This document shows, piece after piece, positions 44,464-52,968 of a stretch of 64,000 nt of DNA. Made by a program: the position numbers and the translations under genes. Numbering within the stretch: position 1 is the stretch's first letter; every line of letters starts with the position of its first letter. The notes under the pieces are model-generated. The model worked only from the letters and a program-made list of their open reading frames with translations, ran no database searches and had not been told where the DNA came from. Origin of the DNA: Paenibacillus sp. TCA20 (GTDB lineage Bacteria > Bacillota > Bacilli > Paenibacillales > Paenibacillaceae); NCBI RefSeq assembly GCF_000732325.1, contig NZ_BBIW01000008.1:186001-250000 (forward strand). The letters run 5' to 3'.

Positions 44464-44671
44464 GGTATTCACAATTGCCAAAATATTTATTTCATGTTCA
44501 CGTGTAAGAAGTGTAATATTAGGGTATAGGATCCGTTTTTATGACCTGTTCGGTAAGTTTGTTATTGCGATGGGATGATCATATTCGTGTCTGCAATAGA
44601 TCCATGGAATACATCACACTTCTGCTGTAGAGCTGCCTGAGCCGCCCTTAGTGGCATCGGCTCTTTCTTTG
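44464..44671 (+). ncRNA. structured leader of yjlC-ndh with a possible attenuator
   Basis: Between the promoter and yjlC lie nested complementary segments (AGAAGTGT/ACACTTCT, GGATC/GATCC, TATTGC/GCAATA), then GAGCCG/CGGCTC followed by TTTCTTT, a moderate intrinsic terminator (44639-44671). No open frame is seen. Either transcription is attenuated before yjlC, or a roughly 200-nt small RNA is made. The remaining 110 bases to yjlC carry the AAAGGAGG ribosome site. Confidence 0.4.
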
Positions 44672-44780
44672 TGTGAAAATTGTTACATTACAATCATGTA
44701 GTTCCTTGATCGACTAGATTGCTTAGCAGAAATGTCAGGCGAGCGGGCTTATAACCCAAAGTAAAGGAGGACGTTCTCTT

Positions 44781-45215
44781 ATGTCACAACCGACGCAACA
44801 AGAAGTACCTGCTACAGGTGCTCCTCAAGCACAAAATGATGTGCTCGATCAATTGATGAAGCCGGAGGTTCAGGAGTCTCTTACTGTTCTGGTTGAGAAC
44901 TTGCCTAAACTGGCTGAAATGGTAACTGCAATGACTACAGCTTATGACTTTGCTCAAGGGCTGGCGAAGGACCAAGTATTCGTAAACGACATGAAAGTTG
45001 CCTTTGGTGAATTTACTACTCCAGTAGTGGAAAAAGCAAAAGGTGTTGCTTCTGCAGCCATCGAAGCTGGCGATCGCGCTCATGCGGAACAGTCTTCTGT
45101 TGGCTTGTTCGGCATGCTCAAAATGCTGAAAGACCCTAACGTACAACACACGCTTCGTTTTGCCCAAGCTTTCTTGAGCATTCTGAACGAGCGTCAGAAC
45201 AACAAACAAGACTAA
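44781..45215 (+). CDS. yjlC: DUF1641 protein, YjlC-like
   Basis: A 144-residue helical protein with the DUF1641 core (ENLPKLAEMVTAMTTAYDFA, FGMLKMLKDPNVQHTLRFAQ). AAAGGAGG precedes the ATG. It lies 36 bases upstream of ndh, the same order as yjlC-ndh in B. subtilis, where both are controlled by Rex. Its exact role is unknown; it may assist the NADH dehydrogenase at the membrane. Confidence 0.88.
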   Translation: MSQPTQQEVPATGAPQAQNDVLDQLMKPEVQESLTVLVENLPKLAEMVTAMTTAYDFAQGLAKDQVFVNDMKVAFGEFTTPVVEKAKGVASAAIEAGDRAHAEQSSVGLFGMLKMLKDPNVQHTLRFAQAFLSILNERQNNKQD

Positions 45216-45251
45216 GATTTTTTCATACGAAAGTAAGAACGGAGGATGGAT

Positions 45252-46433
45252 ATGTCGAAGCAAATTTTGATCCTGGGCGGCGGCTACGGCGGATTGCTGA
45301 GCGCACTTGCAGCGCGTCAATACCTGACTGCTGAAGAAGCAACCATTACAGTTGTGAACCGCTTCCCGACTCACCAAATCATTACAGAATTGCATCGTCT
45401 GGCTGCAGGTACAATTAAAGAGAAGGCTGTTGCTCTTCCACTTGAGAAGCTGCTCCGCGGTAAAGACGTGAATCTTAAAATTGATACGGTTGCCGAAATC
45501 AAGCCTGACGAGAACAAAGTCACAATGAAGAGCGGAACCATCTATAGCTATGACTACCTGGTTGTTGCTCTGGGTAGTGAAACTGCATTCTTCGGTATTC
45601 CAGGACTTCAAGATTACAGCTTTACGCTGAAATCGGTTGAAGAGGCGAACAATATTCGCGCACACGTGGAAGCTCGTCTGGATGCATACAAGAAAACAGG
45701 CGAGAAAAAAGACGCTACTATCGTTATCGGCGGAGGCGGCTTGACAGGTATCGAGCTTGTTGGTGAGTATGCAGACGTACTTACTGAAGTTTGTAAACAA
45801 AAAGGCATCAACCGCAGCGAAGTGGAGCTCTACAGCGTAGAAGCAGGTCCTTCGATTCTGGCAGGATTCCCGCCAGAGCTGGTTGAGCGTGCACAAACAA
45901 GCCTTGAGAAACGCGGCGTGAAATTCATCGTTGGCGTAGCGATCACAGAAATGCAAGAGCATACGGTATTCCTGAAGGACGGCAGCTCCATCGAGACAAG
46001 CACTCTGATCTGGACTGGCGGCGTTCAAGGTAATGCGGTAGTTGCAAACTGCGGTATCGAAGTGAACCGCGGACGTGCAACTGTGAAAGAAACATTGCAT
46101 TCCACATCCCATGAGAATGTGTTCATCGCTGGTGACAGCGCAGTTGTTATTCCGAGCGAAGGCGCGCGTCCTTACCCTCCAACAGCACAGCTTGCTTGGC
46201 AAATGGGTGAGACGATCGGACATAACCTGGCAGCTACCATCAAGGGCGGCGAACTTGAAGTCTTCACTCCAGTCTTCTCCGGTACACTGGGAAGCCTTGG
46301 ACGTAAAGATGCCATCGCAATGCTTGGAGGAAGTCAGACTCGTCTGAAAGGTCTTCCTGCAACACTCATGAAAGAAGCAAGTAACATTCGTTACCTGAAA
46401 CATATTGAGGGTCTATTCGCTCTGGCGTATTAA
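45252..46433 (+). CDS. ndh: type II NADH:quinone dehydrogenase (NDH-2)
   Basis: A 393-residue flavoprotein that passes electrons from NADH to menaquinone without pumping protons. The FAD-binding motif is ILILGGGYGGLLSALAAR at the N terminus, and the NADH-binding motif is IVIGGGGLTGIELVGEYAD (about 158-176). The second FAD contact is VFIAGDSAVV. The C-terminal part forms the monotopic membrane anchor. The ATG six bases after GGAGG is preferred; an earlier ATG abuts the ribosome site. Its codon usage looks more biased than its neighbours, suggesting high expression. Rex control is inferred from the upstream operator. Confidence 0.92.
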   Translation: MSKQILILGGGYGGLLSALAARQYLTAEEATITVVNRFPTHQIITELHRLAAGTIKEKAVALPLEKLLRGKDVNLKIDTVAEIKPDENKVTMKSGTIYSYDYLVVALGSETAFFGIPGLQDYSFTLKSVEEANNIRAHVEARLDAYKKTGEKKDATIVIGGGGLTGIELVGEYADVLTEVCKQKGINRSEVELYSVEAGPSILAGFPPELVERAQTSLEKRGVKFIVGVAITEMQEHTVFLKDGSSIETSTLIWTGGVQGNAVVANCGIEVNRGRATVKETLHSTSHENVFIAGDSAVVIPSEGARPYPPTAQLAWQMGETIGHNLAATIKGGELEVFTPVFSGTLGSLGRKDAIAMLGGSQTRLKGLPATLMKEASNIRYLKHIEGLFALAY

Positions 46434-46446
46434 GCTCCTCATCTAG

Positions 46447-46475
46447 AAGGCGTCCCCTTAGGGGGCGTCTTTTTT
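46447..46475 (+). terminator. intrinsic terminator of the yjlC-ndh operon
   Basis: AAGGCGTCCCC pairs with GGGGGCGTCTT (two G-U pairs) around a three-base loop and runs into T6. Confidence 0.88.
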
Positions 46476-46694
46476 CTATTTCGGCATAGCTCTAAGTACA
46501 GTGGTGCATTACATATAGACATATATTAAGATGAGAAGTGTACTACAGAGCCAAACGGGGACAATAGATCAAGAAGTGAACCTTTATATCCATATAAATG
46601 GTTGCTATTAGCTGTTCAATTTGGGTAAGTAGATAGGAATACCTTTATATAATCTAAGGGTATGCATAATTGAATGGAAGGGAGCTATTGCATC

Positions 46695-47339
46695 ATGAAT
46701 GTACTCGTTATTGGAGCGAATGGACAAATAGGAAGACATCTTGTATCTCAGCTGAAAGAGAACCCGGGGCATACTGTTCGTGCTATGGTTCGTAAACAGG
46801 AACAGTTAGAGGCACTCGATAAATCAGGGGTAGAGGCAGTTCTTGCCGATCTGGAAGGCACGGTAGAGGAGCTGGCGGAAGCCATGAAGGGGAATGATGC
46901 TGTTGTCTTCACGGCGGGATCAGGCGGAAGTACAGGGGCAGACAAGACCTTGCTCATTGATCTGGATGGTGCAGTGAAGACGATGGAAGCGGCAGAGAAG
47001 GCAGGCATTTCTCGTTACATTATGGTAAGCGCCATCTATGCAGAAGACAGAACCAAGTGGCCAGACGCTATCAAGCCATATTATGTGGCCAAGCACTATG
47101 CAGATAAGTGGCTGGAGAATTCGTCCCTGAATTATACGATTATTCGCCCAGGAGGGCTTAAGAATGAGCCAGGGAACGGCAAAGTATCTTTGAATCCAGA
47201 GACTGGAGAGAGCAGTATACCTCGCGAAGATGTAGCTGCTGTCATTGTGGCTGCGCTGGATGCGGACAACACGTATAGAAAGGCCTTTCCACTCGTATCC
47301 GGAAGGGAATCCATTAACGAGGTGATTGAACAAATTTAG
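46695..47339 (+). CDS. NAD(P)-binding atypical SDR protein (YhfK/YwnB type)
   Basis: A 214-residue atypical short-chain dehydrogenase with the nucleotide motif NVLVIGANGQIGRHLVSQL and a YVAKHYADKWL segment in place of the classical YxxxK. The start MNVLVIG fits AAGGGAG ten bases upstream. An ATG seven codons earlier lies within that site. Relatives are NAD(P)H-binding sugar epimerase-like proteins of unclear substrate. Alone, 50 bases before the two-component system. Confidence 0.82.
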   Translation: MNVLVIGANGQIGRHLVSQLKENPGHTVRAMVRKQEQLEALDKSGVEAVLADLEGTVEELAEAMKGNDAVVFTAGSGGSTGADKTLLIDLDGAVKTMEAAEKAGISRYIMVSAIYAEDRTKWPDAIKPYYVAKHYADKWLENSSLNYTIIRPGGLKNEPGNGKVSLNPETGESSIPREDVAAVIVAALDADNTYRKAFPLVSGRESINEVIEQI

Positions 47340-47389
47340 TCCTGTGATCTATGATGATATTCATATTTAAATGAAGCGGGGGAGTCGTC

Positions 47390-48106
47390 ATGAGTGCATC
47401 CATTCTCATTGTGGAGGATGAAGAGAAGATCGCTCGATTGCTTGAAATCGAGCTGGAATACGAGAATTATAAAGTGCATAAAACGACAAGCGGCACGGAG
47501 GGGCTTAAGGCTTATCAACAAGGGGAGTATGATCTCATTCTGCTCGATGTGATGCTGCCGGGACTGAGCGGAATTGAAGTGCTGCGGCGTATTCGCAGCC
47601 AGGATGAGCACACACCGGTCATCCTGCTGACAGCGAAGGGATCTGTGGAGGACAAGGTGTCGGGACTTGATCTGGGGGCAACGGATTATATCACCAAGCC
47701 GTTTCAGATCGAAGAATTGCTGGCTCGTGTACGGGCTGCGCTGCGTTTGAGCAGTAAGCTGCAGCCCCAGCCGGCAGCAGCGGCAAACGGCGGAGAGTTC
47801 GAGACGTGGCTCACAGCAGGTAATCTGCGTGTGAATGAGGCCACTAGAGAGGTCAAACGCGGGGAGGGCTCGATAGAGCTCACTCCCCGTGAATTTGATC
47901 TGCTTGTCTATTTGCTGCGCAATCAGCGCCAAGTATTGAATCGAGAGCAAATTCTTGAAGCCGTGTGGGGTTACGACTACATGGGAGATACGAATGTGGT
48001 TGATGTCTATATACGTTATGTCCGCAAAAAAGTGGATCATGGTCATGAAACTGGACTTATACATACAGTGCGCGGTGTCGGTTACGTGCTTAAGGCGGAA
48101 GCATGA
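47390..48106 (+). CDS. OmpR/PhoB-family response regulator
   Basis: A 238-residue two-domain regulator. The receiver domain has acidic residues (VEDEEK), the phospho-acceptor Asp53 (LILLDVMLPG), conserved Thr (ILLTAKG) and Lys (ITKPFQIEEL). A C-terminal winged-helix DNA-binding domain follows (LTPREFDLLVYLLRNQRQVL, VDVYIRYVRKKV). It overlaps the sensor kinase gene by four bases. PepSY genes just downstream are likely targets or partners. Confidence 0.92.
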   Translation: MSASILIVEDEEKIARLLEIELEYENYKVHKTTSGTEGLKAYQQGEYDLILLDVMLPGLSGIEVLRRIRSQDEHTPVILLTAKGSVEDKVSGLDLGATDYITKPFQIEELLARVRAALRLSSKLQPQPAAAANGGEFETWLTAGNLRVNEATREVKRGEGSIELTPREFDLLVYLLRNQRQVLNREQILEAVWGYDYMGDTNVVDVYIRYVRKKVDHGHETGLIHTVRGVGYVLKAEA

Positions 48107-49473
48107 AGCTGAGAACGACGATTTACGTTTATACGTCCGTATTTTTTATGATACTGCTTCTGTTGATTAATGCATTTATCTATATTCTGTTTGATCGCAT
48201 GTCGATCAATACCCAGACAGAGCGGGCAGAAGCAGAAGCGAGTGCCGTTGTGGAAGGAATAAAGAACGCAGCGGTGAGCGTTGCTCCGGATGATCTCCTT
48301 CGCGCTTTTGTTCCGGCCGATGGCATGCTCCGTCTGGTACGGATGTCGGGCGAGGGACAGGTAGTAACATCTCAAACCCAGCAGCACTTAAGAAATCTGG
48401 ATGCGCCATACCGTCCCAATAAAGTATCACAGGTCACGGAGGTGGATGGAGCAAGGTACGTATTTGTATCGATGCCGATCATTTGGGTAGACGGTGAGGT
48501 CGTTAATATACAAATTACCGAAAGCCTGGCGAGCGCAGATAACAATCTGCGTGTATTGCGTAACGTACTATTCTCCGTCTCAGTAGCAGCACTCATTGCT
48601 GTCATTATTTCCAGTCGTCTGCTCAGTGGAATCATTATCAAGCCCATATCAAGGATGATTGACACTATGAAGAATATTGAACAGGGCGGCGGCTTCAAAT
48701 CCATCGATTTGGAGAAGAAATCCAAGGATGAGCTGTTCGAGATGGGCAATACGTTCAATCGCATGATTGACAGACTTGAGCTGAATTATGAGAAGCAGGA
48801 GCAATTTGTCTCTAATGCTTCACATGAGCTCAAGACCCCTTTAACCGTAATTGAGAGCTATGCAAGCCTGCTGAAACGCAGAGGTGCAGAGCGACCTGAT
48901 CTGTTCAATGAGTCTGTTGAGGCCATTCATTCTGAGGCGGTTCGGATGCGTGAAATGACAGAGCAGCTGCTGCTCATGGCTAGGCAGACCGAATCTGCCG
49001 GAGTGAAGCTGGAATCCTGCAATATTGCGGATATGACGCAGGACACAGCCCGGTCCTATCAGACGGCCTATCGCAGAGAGGTGAATGTGCATATCGAAGC
49101 GGCTGATGAGCAGATGTTCGCGATCACGGATCTTAATAAAGCCAAGCAGCTCCTTATTCTGTTCCTCGATAACGCGAGGAAATACAGTGAAGAGCACATT
49201 GATATCCAGGTCGATAAGGAAGAAGGTCATATTAAAGTTTCGATTCGAGATTACGGTATTGGCATGTCGGACAGTGAGCTCGCCAAAGTATATGACCGCT
49301 TCTATCGTGTGGATCAGGCCAGAACACGTAAGCAAGGCGGATCAGGACTCGGGCTGTCGCTGGCCAAAGAAATTGCCGGCCATATTCAGGCCGAGATTGA
49401 GCTGAAGAGCCGTCCTGGAGAAGGTACTACGGCGATATTACGCTTCCCCTCCTTTCTCAGCAAATTCTCATAA
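48103..49473 (+). CDS. membrane sensor histidine kinase
   Basis: A 456-residue kinase. The first transmembrane helix is at about 7-29, an extracellular sensor of about 120 residues follows, and the second helix is at about 155-180. HAMP comes next, then the H-box with His241 (NASHELKTPLTVIESY) and the catalytic domain with N, G1 and G2 boxes (LFLDNARKYSEEH, DYGIGMSDSEL, GGSGLGLSLAKEI). The four-base ATGA overlap with the regulator shows co-translation. The signal is unknown. PepSY-containing neighbours hint at envelope or protease-related sensing. Confidence 0.92.
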   Translation: MKLRTTIYVYTSVFFMILLLLINAFIYILFDRMSINTQTERAEAEASAVVEGIKNAAVSVAPDDLLRAFVPADGMLRLVRMSGEGQVVTSQTQQHLRNLDAPYRPNKVSQVTEVDGARYVFVSMPIIWVDGEVVNIQITESLASADNNLRVLRNVLFSVSVAALIAVIISSRLLSGIIIKPISRMIDTMKNIEQGGGFKSIDLEKKSKDELFEMGNTFNRMIDRLELNYEKQEQFVSNASHELKTPLTVIESYASLLKRRGAERPDLFNESVEAIHSEAVRMREMTEQLLLMARQTESAGVKLESCNIADMTQDTARSYQTAYRREVNVHIEAADEQMFAITDLNKAKQLLILFLDNARKYSEEHIDIQVDKEEGHIKVSIRDYGIGMSDSELAKVYDRFYRVDQARTRKQGGSGLGLSLAKEIAGHIQAEIELKSRPGEGTTAILRFPSFLSKFS

Positions 49474-49548
49474 AGCTTCGCTATAATGGCTTTCATAAGC
49501 CGTATATGGCTGTGTTGTGATATGAAACTTAAGAGGGGTGTTCTCCTA

Positions 49549-50328
49549 GTGAATGTTAAAAAGTGGGGTTTATATGGCGGTGTGGCTGCAGTACTGGTGC
49601 TGGCAATTGGTCTTTATTATTTTCAGCCATGGAACCGTACGGATATTTTATCAGCTGAGGCGGTATCCGAGAGCGTGATTTTGCAATATCCAGGAAAGAT
49701 TGAGGAAAACAAGCTGCAGGGTGATGAGTATCACCTGCGTCTCGTTACGAAGACGGGTGGCGAATACCGCCTAACGGTAGATGCCGAGACTGGAAGCATT
49801 CAAACGATCGAGCAGATTTCAGAGGCCGAAGTGAATACACCAGTACCTCAGAGCAGAGAAGCTATCAAGAAGGCCGTCCTGGCCGATACGCCGGGAGAGC
49901 TGAAGTATCTGGAGCTTATCTCTGATTCCTCAGGAGAAAATTATTACAAAGCTGAGGTGCAGACAGTAGATCAGATTGTAGAGTTACAGCTTGATCCGTA
50001 CAGCGGGGAAGTTCTGTCGCGATCTGAGGTACAGCCCCAGAAACCCGATTCTGGCAGTGAACAGCCGGGTGAATCAGAAGAGCCGATCCGTCTGATTAGT
50101 GAACAGGATGCAATTGATATTGCTCTTGCTGAGGTGAAGGGAGAATTCGAGGACATCGAGCTGCGAGCCAGAGAATCAGATATTCCTTATTATCTGGTCG
50201 AAATTGAGGATGTGAGCGGTGAAGAAATGATCGTTCAAGTGCTTGCCATTACGGGTACGGTCAAATCTGTTATGCCTGAGGATGTTTTTGATAATAATGA
50301 CGATGATCAAGATGATGAGAATGAGTAA
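49549..50328 (+). CDS. membrane-anchored PepSY-domain protein
   Basis: About 259 residues: one N-terminal transmembrane helix (WGLYGGVAAVLVLAIGLYYF), then extracytoplasmic PepSY-like repeats (EYRLTVDAETGSIQTIEQIS, VELQLDPYSGEVLSRSEVQP, MIVQVLAITGTVKSVMPEDV) separated by a Pro/Ser/Glu linker and ending in an acidic tail (DNNDDDQDDENE). The GTG with GAGGGG ten bases upstream is the likeliest start; ATG codons further up lack a site. It lies 75 bases behind the sensor kinase and may modulate it. PepSY domains are thought to inhibit peptidases. Confidence 0.8.
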   Translation: MNVKKWGLYGGVAAVLVLAIGLYYFQPWNRTDILSAEAVSESVILQYPGKIEENKLQGDEYHLRLVTKTGGEYRLTVDAETGSIQTIEQISEAEVNTPVPQSREAIKKAVLADTPGELKYLELISDSSGENYYKAEVQTVDQIVELQLDPYSGEVLSRSEVQPQKPDSGSEQPGESEEPIRLISEQDAIDIALAEVKGEFEDIELRARESDIPYYLVEIEDVSGEEMIVQVLAITGTVKSVMPEDVFDNNDDDQDDENE

Positions 50329-50480
50329 TGATTAGAGTCTATAATATAAAAATGTGAGTTCACTTCATTTTCTCATCAAATTCTAATCTTACTCTTTCTT
50401 TGCTCTCATTTGGCAGGGGTAAGATGGTGTTGTAAGGGAGAAACAAACAACCCAATAACACGAAATGGAGCTGATGAGTG

Positions 50481-51098
50481 ATGAAGAAACAAGTCGTATT
50501 GAGCGGGGTTTTGGCAGTAGGTTTGATCGCTGGAGGGACGGCAATCTTCGCCGCAAGTAATACGGGAACAGCAACTACAACGGGAAACAGTGAGGTATCC
50601 TCATCCTCCTTCAACCCGGATACGATGATTAACTTCGGTCAGGCGAAGAAAGCAGCGCTGAAGGCAGCTGGGAATAAAGGTCATATCGATGATATCGATT
50701 TGGAGAGATATAATAACAAAGCCTTTTATGATGTGGAAATCGAGCAAGGCGACAAGGATGTCACCGTTTATATCGATGCTTATACAGGAAAGACGCTCGA
50801 TGTATTCACAAGCAATGAGGACGACGATCGTTATGATGATGACCGCTACGAGGATGACGATGATCGTTACGAGTCGGAAACCATCGCTTCTGTGAAGCTC
50901 TCTGCAGCCGACGCGGAGAAGATTGCGAAGAAGCAGCTAAGCAACAGCAAGGTGGTGCAGATTGAGCTGGATGAGGATGACAACCGTCTTCAATACGAAG
51001 TAGAGGTCGTTAACTCGAAGTATGAAGCAGAGGTTGAGATTGATGCGAACACCGGCAAGGTGCTGTCTGTAGACAAAGACGAACGTGACGACGATTAA
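50481..51098 (+). CDS. secreted PepSY-domain protein with DDDRY repeats
   Basis: About 205 residues with a signal peptide (KKQVVLSGVLAVGLIAGGTAIFA) and two PepSY domains (FGQAKKAALKAAGNKGHI to YIDAYTGKTLDV, and LSAADAEKIAKKQLSNSKVV to EIDANTGKVLSV). A repeated acidic linker joins them (DDDRYDDDRYEDDDDRYES). Its form suggests cation binding, but this is inference. A GTG just before the ATG is an alternative start. It is the last gene of the two-component/PepSY cluster, with its own 150-base upstream region. Confidence 0.82.
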   Translation: MKKQVVLSGVLAVGLIAGGTAIFAASNTGTATTTGNSEVSSSSFNPDTMINFGQAKKAALKAAGNKGHIDDIDLERYNNKAFYDVEIEQGDKDVTVYIDAYTGKTLDVFTSNEDDDRYDDDRYEDDDDRYESETIASVKLSAADAEKIAKKQLSNSKVVQIELDEDDNRLQYEVEVVNSKYEAEVEIDANTGKVLSVDKDERDDD

Positions 51099-51151
51099 TC
51101 GAGAGTGAGCTGGATAACAATTACAGCTTGATTAGCTATAGATGCATGATG

Positions 51152-51181
51152 GAAGGCCCTCACGAGTGAGGGTCTTTTTTT
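51152..51181 (+). terminator. intrinsic terminator of the PepSY cluster
   Basis: GGCCCTCAC-GAGT-GAGGGTC with a T7 run. Confidence 0.85.
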
Positions 51182-51353
51182 ATTAGCTTCGTATACAGGG
51201 CCAAATCAATTTAACAATAAATCCCTAGTAAGATTATTTAAGCTGAGGCTCACTATAACAACAATGAAGAATAATGCAAATCCTGAACTATTTGCGAAAC
51301 TCATACGTTATTCGTTGAATAAATCGACGGATCGAGGGGAGGTAAAGTGATAC

Positions 51354-52967
51354 ATGAGAGATTTACTGAGCAAGTTAATGATCATTGTCCTTATCCTAAG
51401 CTTGGCAACAGGGTGCCAGCATCAAAGCTCGCAATCCAAGGATCATGATCTGCTGCACGTGAAGTCTGCGGACAGAGAACATTCCAAGAAAGTTATATTT
51501 CTGCTGGTCGATTCGTTAATGGCAGAAGCCATTGATCAAGGAATCCGGCAGGGTGAGCTGCCAAGCTTCAAATACTTAATCGATCATGGCCAATATTACA
51601 GGGATATGGTTACCTCCTTCCCTACGATGTCGGTGTCTATTGACAGTTCTTTGCTGACAGGTACCTATCCTGATGAGCATCAAGTTCCAGGGCTCGTGTG
51701 GTATTCCGCGCAGGAGAAGAAATTAATCAACTATGGATCAGGTCCTGCGGAGATCTGGAATCACGGCATCAACAGGACACTGGCCGATGCTATCGTACAT
51801 TTAAACGGCAAGCATCTGAGTTCGGAGCAGTCTACAATTTACGAAGATTTGGCACGTAAACATCTAACATCCGGTTCAATAAACGGGTTGATCTACCGAG
51901 GGCTGTCGGATCATACGCTTCAGCTTCCCGCTTGGGTGTATGGACCATCTTCATTGCCGCAGCTCATCCAGGTCAAGGGTCCGGATCTGCTATCTTTGGG
52001 GTCGATTGCTAATCCATTTGAGAACTCGTCCAAGGATACGCCTGCGCATAATTTGCCCGATGGTCTGCCAGATCGAATGGGTCTTACGAACAAGTACTCG
52101 GTAGAAGCTGTAAAATATTTGGTGAAGCAAAATAAGCTGCCTGATTTTCTATTTGCCTATCTTCCCGATCTGGATCAAAAAATACATAAGAGCGGTCCGC
52201 CCGGGCTGAAGGGAGTCAAAGAAGTGGACAAGCAGCTTGACGGAATTCTGCAGGCTTTTGGATCACGTGAGGCAGCGATGAATGAGTCGATTATTATTAT
52301 TGCTGGAGACAGCGGGATGACGAGACTGCTGCCGAAGGATCAGAACTCCGTGATTGATCTGCCTGATCTGTTCACAGATTATCAAGTTCTTCGTGCGGGT
52401 AAGGAAGTCACAGACGAGACAGATATTATTCTCGCTGTGAATGAAACAATGGCTTATGTATATCCGAACCATAAGGTGAAGCCCTACGAAGAATGGGCTC
52501 GTCTCATGACTATAGATCCTCGTATTGATTTTGTATCCTGGCGTGAGGGGGAATGGATTCATGTACTTCAAGGGGGAACGAACAAAGCATTTATGTATCG
52601 AGCTGGCGGGAGCCTTGTCGATCCCTACCAGCAGAAATGGACGATTAAAGAGGCGGCGGATGTACTGGATTTGAGCATAGATGAGAGGCGTGGATCGTTA
52701 AAATATGGTGACTATCCTGATGGGCTCCAGCGACTGTCTAGTGCACTTCATTCCCATCCAGGAGATTTCCTGGTCGTCACAGCGAAGCCGGGATATGAAC
52801 TGGCAGATCGCAGCTCACCGACACATGAAGGCGGCGGCGGTCATGGATCCATCCGCATGGACGAGTCACTCATCCCTCTAATTATATGCGGAACGGATCA
52901 GAGGCCGCCTGAACAGTTAAGAATCATTGATCTGAAGGAATTTCTGCTGCAGCTGCTCACGGACTGA
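51354..52967 (+). CDS. alkaline phosphatase-superfamily lipoprotein (type I phosphodiesterase)
   Basis: A 537-residue lipoprotein. The signal peptide ends in the lipobox LATGC with Cys21. The nucleotide pyrophosphatase/phosphodiesterase core shows the metal-site and nucleophile region VIFLLVDSLM and FPTMSVSIDSSLLTGTYPD (Thr/Ser), then FAYLPDLDQKIHKSG, IIIAGDSGMTR and the late HEGGGGHGSIRMDESLIPLI metal motif. It acts outside the membrane on a phosphodiester substrate that cannot be named from sequence. GAGGGGAGG precedes the ATG by 11 bases, slightly long. Confidence 0.85.
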   Translation: MRDLLSKLMIIVLILSLATGCQHQSSQSKDHDLLHVKSADREHSKKVIFLLVDSLMAEAIDQGIRQGELPSFKYLIDHGQYYRDMVTSFPTMSVSIDSSLLTGTYPDEHQVPGLVWYSAQEKKLINYGSGPAEIWNHGINRTLADAIVHLNGKHLSSEQSTIYEDLARKHLTSGSINGLIYRGLSDHTLQLPAWVYGPSSLPQLIQVKGPDLLSLGSIANPFENSSKDTPAHNLPDGLPDRMGLTNKYSVEAVKYLVKQNKLPDFLFAYLPDLDQKIHKSGPPGLKGVKEVDKQLDGILQAFGSREAAMNESIIIIAGDSGMTRLLPKDQNSVIDLPDLFTDYQVLRAGKEVTDETDIILAVNETMAYVYPNHKVKPYEEWARLMTIDPRIDFVSWREGEWIHVLQGGTNKAFMYRAGGSLVDPYQQKWTIKEAADVLDLSIDERRGSLKYGDYPDGLQRLSSALHSHPGDFLVVTAKPGYELADRSSPTHEGGGGHGSIRMDESLIPLIICGTDQRPPEQLRIIDLKEFLLQLLTD

Positions 52968-52968
52968 A

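Noticed and set aside
44464..44671. 6S RNA, suggested by length, promoter and nested stems
   Set aside because: The pairing leaves a one-sided 30-base bulge instead of the symmetric central bubble, and the position before yjlC-ndh favours a leader.
44784..46403. A 539-codon open frame antisense to yjlC and ndh
   Set aside because: The Cys/Phe/Ser-rich product is unlike any protein and results from the biased codon use of the real genes on the other strand.
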